Of a stretch of DNA of 64,000 nucleotides, positions 61,618 to 64,000 are shown in pieces. The notes under the pieces are model-generated. The model searched no databases. It had not been told where the DNA came from and saw nothing but the letters and a program-made list of their open reading frames with translations. The DNA comes from Marinobacterium nitratireducens (GTDB taxonomy: Bacteria > Pseudomonadota > Gammaproteobacteria > Pseudomonadales > Balneatricaceae), in assembly GCF_014645375.1 (NCBI RefSeq), contig NZ_BMLT01000004.1, forward strand, positions 422,062 through 486,061. Reading direction: 5' to 3'. The translations under genes and the position numbers were made by a program. Position 1 is the stretch's first letter. Every line of letters begins with the position of its first letter.

Positions 61618-62967
61618 ATGTCCACCCCCTACCCCACCCAGTCACTCGATTCTTCACAGTATTTCGATACATTTGGCGACCTGCTGGGACGCCCCTGGCG
61701 GGGCGGGCTAAGGCTTCGCGACCACAAGCACCTGTCAAGCGGAAACGCCATTCGCCCCTTTCCGTCAGGGGCCACTGCCCTGGCAATCCCGCTGGAACAG
61801 GGCCGCAGTCGCGCACGTCCCTGTGTGGAACCGGGACAGCGGGTGCTGAAGGGCGAGGTGATTGGCGTCGGCGACGAACGCAACCTCTGGGTTCATGCCA
61901 GTTCGTCCGGAATCGTGAAGGCGATCGCGCCGGTAACAGTCGCTGACAGAGATGCGCCGGTCCAGGCGGTGCACATCGCGACGGATGGGCGCGACGAATG
62001 GATTGCGCGTCCAACGCCCGGCCAACCCCGAACGCTGGCGGAGCTGGCCGATTTTTCCATGCGCATGGGTCTGGCGGGACTCGGTGGGGCCGGCTTTCCC
62101 ACCGGCGTGAAACTGGCGGGCGCCGGCCTGACCGACTTTCTCCTGATCAACGGAGCCGAGTGCGAACCCTTTATCACCTGCGATGATGCCCTGATGCGTG
62201 AACGCGCCGACATGATCGTCCGGGCAGCCGATTTCCTTGCCGACCTGCTCGGCGCAGGGCGGACGCTGATCGGGGTAGAAGGCAACAAGCCCGAAGCCGT
62301 CCGTGCCGTGAAACAGTCCATCACCCGGGCCGGCAGCCGGCTGAAGGTCCGGCGCCTGCCCGAACGCTATCCGGCCGGCGGCCAGCCCATGCTCATCCGG
62401 GCGCTCTGCGGTCGCCGCCTCGCCCCGGGGCAGCTGCCCGCCGCAATCGGGGTCCAGGTACTGAATGTCGCTTCGCTGCACGCCCTGGGGCGCGCTGTCT
62501 TTGCCGGCGAGCCCCTGATCAACCGCATCCTCACCTTGACCGGCAGCTGCGCACACCCCGGCAATATCGAGGCCCCCATCGGGCTTGCCGTACGCGACCT
62601 CGCAAGATTCGCAGGCGCCGAGACAACGGATATACATGTGGGTGGCCCCATGATGGGACGCGCGCTCGACGACGCCAGAGCGGTGATCGGCAAGACCACC
62701 GGCTGCCTGATCTACGGTGCGCGCGACTGGCTGCCTCAGCCGGAACCGGCAGGCGATTGCATTCGCTGCAACCGTTGCGTCGATGTCTGCCCGATGGCAC
62801 TGCAGCCGATGTCGCTCTACGCCGCTGTCCAGGACGGCCAGCACCGGGCCCTGAAAACGCTGAATCTCGACGCCTGTATCGAATGCGGCGCCTGCAGCCT
62901 TTCCTGTCCGGCCCGACTGCCATTGCGCGACAGCTTTCGCCAGGGCAAACGGGATCTGCAATCATGA
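61618..62967 (+). CDS. rnfC: RnfC-like electron-transport subunit
   Basis: A 449-residue flavin- and iron-sulfur protein. The N-terminal part has G-L-R-L-R-D-H-K and the quinone/NADH site motif G-L-A-G-L-G-G-A-G-F-P-T-G-V-K with N-G-A-E-C-E-P-F-I-T. Two 4Fe-4S motifs lie near the end: C-I-R-C-N-R-C-V-D-V-C-P (about 381) and C-I-E-C-G-A-C-S-L-S-C-P (about 420). It lacks the long alanine/lysine-rich C-tail of many RnfC proteins. rnfA and rnfB, which normally precede rnfC, are absent; the gene starts an operon with a Fur-like box, so this is probably an additional, iron-responsive Rnf-type set rather than the housekeeping one. Confidence 0.88.
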   Translation: MSTPYPTQSLDSSQYFDTFGDLLGRPWRGGLRLRDHKHLSSGNAIRPFPSGATALAIPLEQGRSRARPCVEPGQRVLKGEVIGVGDERNLWVHASSSGIVKAIAPVTVADRDAPVQAVHIATDGRDEWIARPTPGQPRTLAELADFSMRMGLAGLGGAGFPTGVKLAGAGLTDFLLINGAECEPFITCDDALMRERADMIVRAADFLADLLGAGRTLIGVEGNKPEAVRAVKQSITRAGSRLKVRRLPERYPAGGQPMLIRALCGRRLAPGQLPAAIGVQVLNVASLHALGRAVFAGEPLINRILTLTGSCAHPGNIEAPIGLAVRDLARFAGAETTDIHVGGPMMGRALDDARAVIGKTTGCLIYGARDWLPQPEPAGDCIRCNRCVDVCPMALQPMSLYAAVQDGQHRALKTLNLDACIECGACSLSCPARLPLRDSFRQGKRDLQS

Positions 62968-63908
62968 GACTGGTCAGAAGCCGGCGTCCCGACAGCGTCC
63001 GCGGCATCATGGCCACGATCAGTCTGGCATTGATCCCCGGCACACTGCTGCACGCCATGCAGTTCGGCGCCATCGTCTGGCTGCAGACGGGCTGGTGCCT
63101 GCTGCTTGCACTGCTGACCGAGGCCCTGTGCCTGCGGTTGCGCAACCGGCCCCTGCTGCTGGGACTCGGCGACCTCAGCTGGCTCGTCTGCGGTTTGTTG
63201 CTGGCGCGGGCGTTGCCGCTGCTGGTGCCGGTGTGGATGATGGCGCTGGCGATGCTGACGGCACTGGGCCTGGCCAAGCACAGCGGCGGCGGCCTGGGAC
63301 GCAACCGCCTCAATCCGGCCATGGCGGGCCTCGCCGTCGTGGCGATCTGTTTCCATCAGTTGCTGTACCCGGCGCCCGACCCGCAGTTTCCCTGGACCGC
63401 CGAATTAACGTTAGAGGAACTGCTGTTGCTCGAGTGGCAACTGGCAGCGCGACTGGAGATCGACGCGCTGAGCGGCGCAACGCCACTGAAGACCGGGCTG
63501 CTGGATACCGCCGCCCCCTACCTGTCGTGGATAGGCTACCTCGCCGGTGGTCTGATGCTGACGCTGCTTCGGCTGATCCGCATCGAAATACCGCTGGCAA
63601 TGATGGCCAGCTCCGTAAGCCTGTGTATGCTGGCCGGCCATACGCTGAACGAAAGCCTGCACAGCCTGAGCCTCGGCGGCTACCTGCTGACCGCCTTCTT
63701 CATCGCCACGGATCCGGTCACAAGCCCCGACAACCGCAGCGCCCGGATCCTGTTCGGCATCACCGTCGGTGCCGTAACCGAGCTGATCCGGGAATTCGGC
63801 CTCTATGCCGACGGGCTCTGCTTCGCGGTGCTGACCGCCAACCTGCTGGTACCGCACTTCAACCGCCTCGGCGCGCGGTTTCACCGCCCCTGGTATCAGA
63901 CGGCGTGA
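62964..63908 (+). CDS. rnfD: RnfD-like membrane subunit
   Basis: A 314-residue polytopic protein with about nine hydrophobic segments. The flavin attachment motif S-G-A-T (D-A-L-S-G-A-T-P-L) is present for covalent FMN. N-R-L-N-P-A-M-A-G and F-F-I-A-T-D-P-V-T-S-P are also RnfD/NqrB hallmarks. It is shorter than typical RnfD (about 350), with missing loop residues in the first half. ATGA overlap with rnfC. Its stop codon is part of the first heptamer of a tandem array; rnfG and rnfE, if present, lie beyond the window. Confidence 0.88.
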   Translation: MRLVRSRRPDSVRGIMATISLALIPGTLLHAMQFGAIVWLQTGWCLLLALLTEALCLRLRNRPLLLGLGDLSWLVCGLLLARALPLLVPVWMMALAMLTALGLAKHSGGGLGRNRLNPAMAGLAVVAICFHQLLYPAPDPQFPWTAELTLEELLLLEWQLAARLEIDALSGATPLKTGLLDTAAPYLSWIGYLAGGLMLTLLRLIRIEIPLAMMASSVSLCMLAGHTLNESLHSLSLGGYLLTAFFIATDPVTSPDNRSARILFGITVGAVTELIREFGLYADGLCFAVLTANLLVPHFNRLGARFHRPWYQTA

Positions 63909-64000
63909 GGCGTGAGGCGTGAGGCGTGAGGCGTGAGGCGTGAAGCGTGAAGCGTGAAGCGTGAAGCGTGAAGCGTGAAGCGTGAAGCGTGAAGCGTGAA
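63903..64000. repeat. 7-bp tandem repeat array (GCGTGAG/GCGTGAA) running off the window
   Basis: Fourteen units fill 63903-64000: five GCGTGAG and then nine GCGTGAA. The array begins inside the last codons of rnfD and provides its stop codon (TGA), and continues past the end of the window. Confidence 0.95.

Overview
The window is GC-rich, densely coded DNA from a Gammaproteobacterium. The gene families (SpuC/KauB putrescine catabolism, FadB, a Fur-type imelysin cluster, Rnf, YbbAP, MarC) and the dispersed 'GTAGGAGC' palindromes point to the Pseudomonadales/Oceanospirillales area, perhaps a marine or halotolerant member; the genus cannot be fixed from sequence alone. No rRNA, tRNA, CRISPR array, insertion sequence or integrase was seen.

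Layout. 1-3.3 kb: end of an AraC-type regulator, a secreted VOC protein, a HupE/UreJ-like membrane protein and a GNAT, separated by palindromic repeats and a MITE-like element. 3.3-12 kb: an agmatine/putrescine island (NhaC-family carrier, agmatine deiminase, putrescine aminotransferase, LuxR-type regulator, aminoaldehyde dehydrogenase, M20-type N-carbamoyl amidohydrolase). Three of its promoters share a near-palindromic site (core TATACC..GGGATA) placed about 20 bp upstream of a -10 element; this is probably the operator of the LuxR protein. Together the enzymes could take agmatine to 4-aminobutyrate, with the M20 enzyme in the place normally taken by the nitrilase-type AguB. 12-14 kb: TSUP permease, exported glutathione peroxidase, DUF2956 protein.

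14.1-21.5 kb: a minus-strand cobalamin operon (btuB, a small membrane protein, cobO, bluB, cobD, cobC, cobQ), mostly joined by 4-8 bp overlaps, behind a cobalamin riboswitch with an SD-masking hairpin. 21.7-25.1 kb: a fadB without fadA, divergent from an AraC-type regulator. 25.1-30.2 kb: an iron-regulated cluster (Fur-like box, imelysin, diheme DUF1111 protein, second imelysin, Tat-exported DUF1513 protein). 30.2-40.7 kb: a large AsmA-like protein, small enzymes, two c-di-GMP signalling proteins, two gene remnants, a GNAT and an exported protein of unknown function.

40.9-55.6 kb: the most unusual region. Three HlyD-like adaptor proteins, one with a GAF-like N-terminus and one a PqqD-like/M50 metalloprotease/HlyD fusion, precede a GNAT, a tail-collar protein, a 2,455-residue repeat protein that starts with an LEPR motif and a DUF4347 domain, and a TolC-like lipoprotein. 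There is an outer-membrane channel and three adaptors but no ABC or RND pump, so this looks like a dedicated secretion/surface-display cassette with an intramembrane protease at its inner-membrane core.

55.6-64 kb: YbbA/YbbP-type ABC transporter, PsiE, MarC, a diheme cytochrome c peroxidase and, divergently, the first two genes of an Rnf-like operon behind Fur-like boxes. Three arrays of 7-bp tandem repeats lie in intergenic DNA; the last one runs off the window end.
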